Virus record (IMG/VR): IMGVR_UViG_3300033571_004674
Span: 1 to 37,510 of that record
Origin: a virus
Length of the DNA: 37,510 nucleotides
Reading direction: 5' to 3' (one strand)
The position numbers and the translations under genes are program-made. The notes below the pieces were generated by a model, which was not told where the DNA came from, did not search any database, and saw only the letters and a list, made by a program, of their open reading frames with translations. Below are positions 36,167 to 37,510 of the stretch, one piece after another (the stretch's first letter is position 1; each line of letters begins with the position of its first letter).

Positions 36167-37510
36167 CTAAGCGGACTTGATACCGCTTACTACTGCGTTC
36201 CAAGCCGGAGCGTAACCAACGAATCCACCACGCCAATAGGTAGAGAACTCGTAGTTGAACTGAGTGACCGGCCACTGAATACCCATATAGTCCTGAACAT
36301 TGACTACTGACCAAACATCAGAGACCTCAGTATCAGGGATAGGTAGTGTGTAAGACAAGACCGGAGCGACACCCTGCGGTAGCCAAGGATGAACGCTCAA
36401 GTTTACAAGCTTACCTGTGATCTCATTGTGGAGACCTCCGATCACCGCTCCGCCGACATAGTTACCCATATCGTCTTGAGTTAGGTTGAGGCGGTAGTTA
36501 GCAGTTGATCCGTTCTTGATCGCGTCGCTTAGTTGCTTGCGGTCAGATCCGTTCAGCCAAATCTCGTCAGGATCAGCTTTTACGCTGTCGTAAAGAGTGC
36601 CGAATACTGATTGGAACTCAGCTCCCGGATTCGAGGTGCTGAACTGAGAGTTGATCTCATTTACAGTTCCTCCGGCGAAAATCTGAGGCAGAATTCCGTC
36701 GTAACCGGTTGCGTAAGCTGAGGTGTCAGCTGTCGGAGCGGTAACAGTTGAGGTGGTCGAATAAACGATGTTATCGTTTGTGGTCGGACCGCCGGCTCCG
36801 TTGATCACTGCTGATAGAGAAGTGAAACGACCCTGATACTTCGCGTTAGCGTTACCGGTTGTAGTTCCAATATAAACCTTTGATCCAAGAGATCCGGAGA
36901 CATTGTTAACTGTTACGGTAAGGACCTGACCTGATGTGATCGCTTGAGACTGAACTGTCGATGAAACTGATTCACCGAAAGATCCTGCGTCAGAAGTTAC
37001 ATACACATAGTAGGTTGTGGCCGCCATCGCAACTTCACCGGTGGCCGCAGTGCGAGCACCTAGAGTCACTGTCGGGGCCGCAAGAGCTCCGCTCAAACCT
37101 GACGCGGTTCCTCTGCTCATAAGAAGCATACGCTCCTCCATAAGCATAGACGCGTAAAGAGTTGAGGTTGAGCTCAGCTGACGGAGATCCTGATAACCCA
37201 TACCTGAGAAGTTAGCGTCAAAGCTGACCGCGTCGCTTAGTGAGTATGAGAAGTAAGGGAACACAACATCGTCAGCGGTGTAGCTGATCTTTGGACCACG
37301 CTCAAAGTTGATCGAGCCGAAAGCGGTTGTTGTGTTTTCAGTGATACCCGGCCAAACCTGACCCTGACCGCCGGTTCCGGTACCGGTGTAACCGGTGATC
37401 CTCTTGATACGGTGGCTTGTGCCGACACCCTTCTTACGAGCAAGTTTGTTGCGTAGAGGAGTTGGTCGAGGGGTTAGGAGCTTTGACGGAGCCTCAAGAT
37501 CGAAGGCCGC
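36167..37510 (-). CDS. Major capsid protein, C-terminal part (continues from 384)
   Basis: This is the larger part of the 546-residue capsid protein; bases 37424-37510 repeat positions 1-87. From the junction it reads GTSHRIKRITGYTGTGTGGQ, then ERGPKISYTADDVVFPYFSY and SLSDAVSFDANFSGMGYQDL. The apparent GTG start at 37264 is internal. The HK97-type layout (arm, long helix near LRQLSSTSTLYASMLMEERM, beta insert with Thr/Ala repeats) is present, and QVSVHPWLPQG-like and WPVTQFNYEFSTYWRG segments close the protein. A beta domain in the middle (TAATGEVAMAATTYYVYVTS) may be an exposed insert of the Ig type. The TAG at 36167 ends it. Confidence 0.88.
   Translation of the reverse strand, partial: AAFDLEAPSKLLTPRPTPLRNKLARKKGVGTSHRIKRITGYTGTGTGGQGQVWPGITENTTTAFGSINFERGPKISYTADDVVFPYFSYSLSDAVSFDANFSGMGYQDLRQLSSTSTLYASMLMEERMLLMSRGTASGLSGALAAPTVTLGARTAATGEVAMAATTYYVYVTSDAGSFGESVSSTVQSQAITSGQVLTVTVNNVSGSLGSKVYIGTTTGNANAKYQGRFTSLSAVINGAGGPTTNDNIVYSTTSTVTAPTADTSAYATGYDGILPQIFAGGTVNEINSQFSTSNPGAEFQSVFGTLYDSVKADPDEIWLNGSDRKQLSDAIKNGSTANYRLNLTQDDMGNYVGGAVIGGLHNEITGKLVNLSVHPWLPQGVAPVLSYTLPIPDTEVSDVWSVVNVQDYMGIQWPVTQFNYEFSTYWRGGFVGYAPAWNAVVSGIKSA
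37424..37510. repeat. Terminal direct repeat, right copy
   Basis: This stretch is identical to positions 1-87 and shows that the contig closes on itself. Coding sequence in it belongs to the major capsid gene and should be counted once. Confidence 0.95.

Overview
The window is the complete genome of a tailed phage (siphovirus type) of about 37.4 kb, linearised inside the major capsid gene. Its first 87 bases (1-87) are repeated exactly at its end (37424-37510). Joining the ends restores one uninterrupted major capsid reading frame, so the unique circle is 37,423 bp. All recognisable genes lie on the minus strand, so transcription runs from high to low coordinates. A WhiB-type iron-sulfur regulator, a ReqiPepy6 Gp37-like tail protein and several small actinophage-type proteins point to an actinobacterial host. 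GC content is roughly 50% by eye. I see no integrase, no repressor and no tRNA gene that I would defend, so a lytic life style is likely.

In transcription order, the early and middle region runs from about 22,300 down to 7,465. It starts with hypothetical and membrane genes, an SSB-like protein and a RecT annealase. Many small genes follow: zinc-binding proteins, an HNH nuclease, a metallophosphoesterase, a Cas4/RecB-like nuclease and an orphan TSPPY methyltransferase. Then come an NlpC/P60 hydrolase with a signal peptide, a RusA resolvase, WhiB and a second SSB. A cluster of ParB-like protein, TET/JBP-type dioxygenase and P-loop kinase closes the region and looks like a DNA base hypermodification cassette. 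No polymerase, primase or helicase is recognisable. Replication probably uses the host replisome plus RecT, Cas4-like nuclease, SSB and RusA recombination.

The head module runs from 7,448 through the junction to 34,449: small and large terminase, portal, Mu F-like morphogenesis protein, a ParB-like protein, a small beta protein, protease-scaffold, major capsid protein and connector/completion proteins. The tail module (34,435 to 27,809) holds the tail tube protein, a tail assembly chaperone with a -1 frameshift at CCCAAAA, a gp10-like protein, the tape measure, a distal tail protein and a minor tail protein. A lysis and membrane block (27,809 to 25,047) follows, with an XhlA-like protein, a secreted PA14-like protein, several small membrane proteins, an M23 peptidase and a holin candidate. 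More tail genes (25,037 to 22,894) come after it.

Non-coding DNA is scarce; most neighbours overlap through ATGA, GTGA or TAATG. The exceptions are informative. Three leaders (near 14.9, 15.8 and 22.3 kb) share a paired TCACGA operator-like element, a TTGACT promoter-like box, a 5' hairpin and a start codon buried in a covarying hairpin. A fourth promoter near 18.45 kb would start an RNA with a perfect 13-bp stem. A roughly 470-base gap at 22.4-22.9 kb carries direct repeats and hairpins and is the best replication-origin candidate. The whole genome is strikingly rich in GATC.
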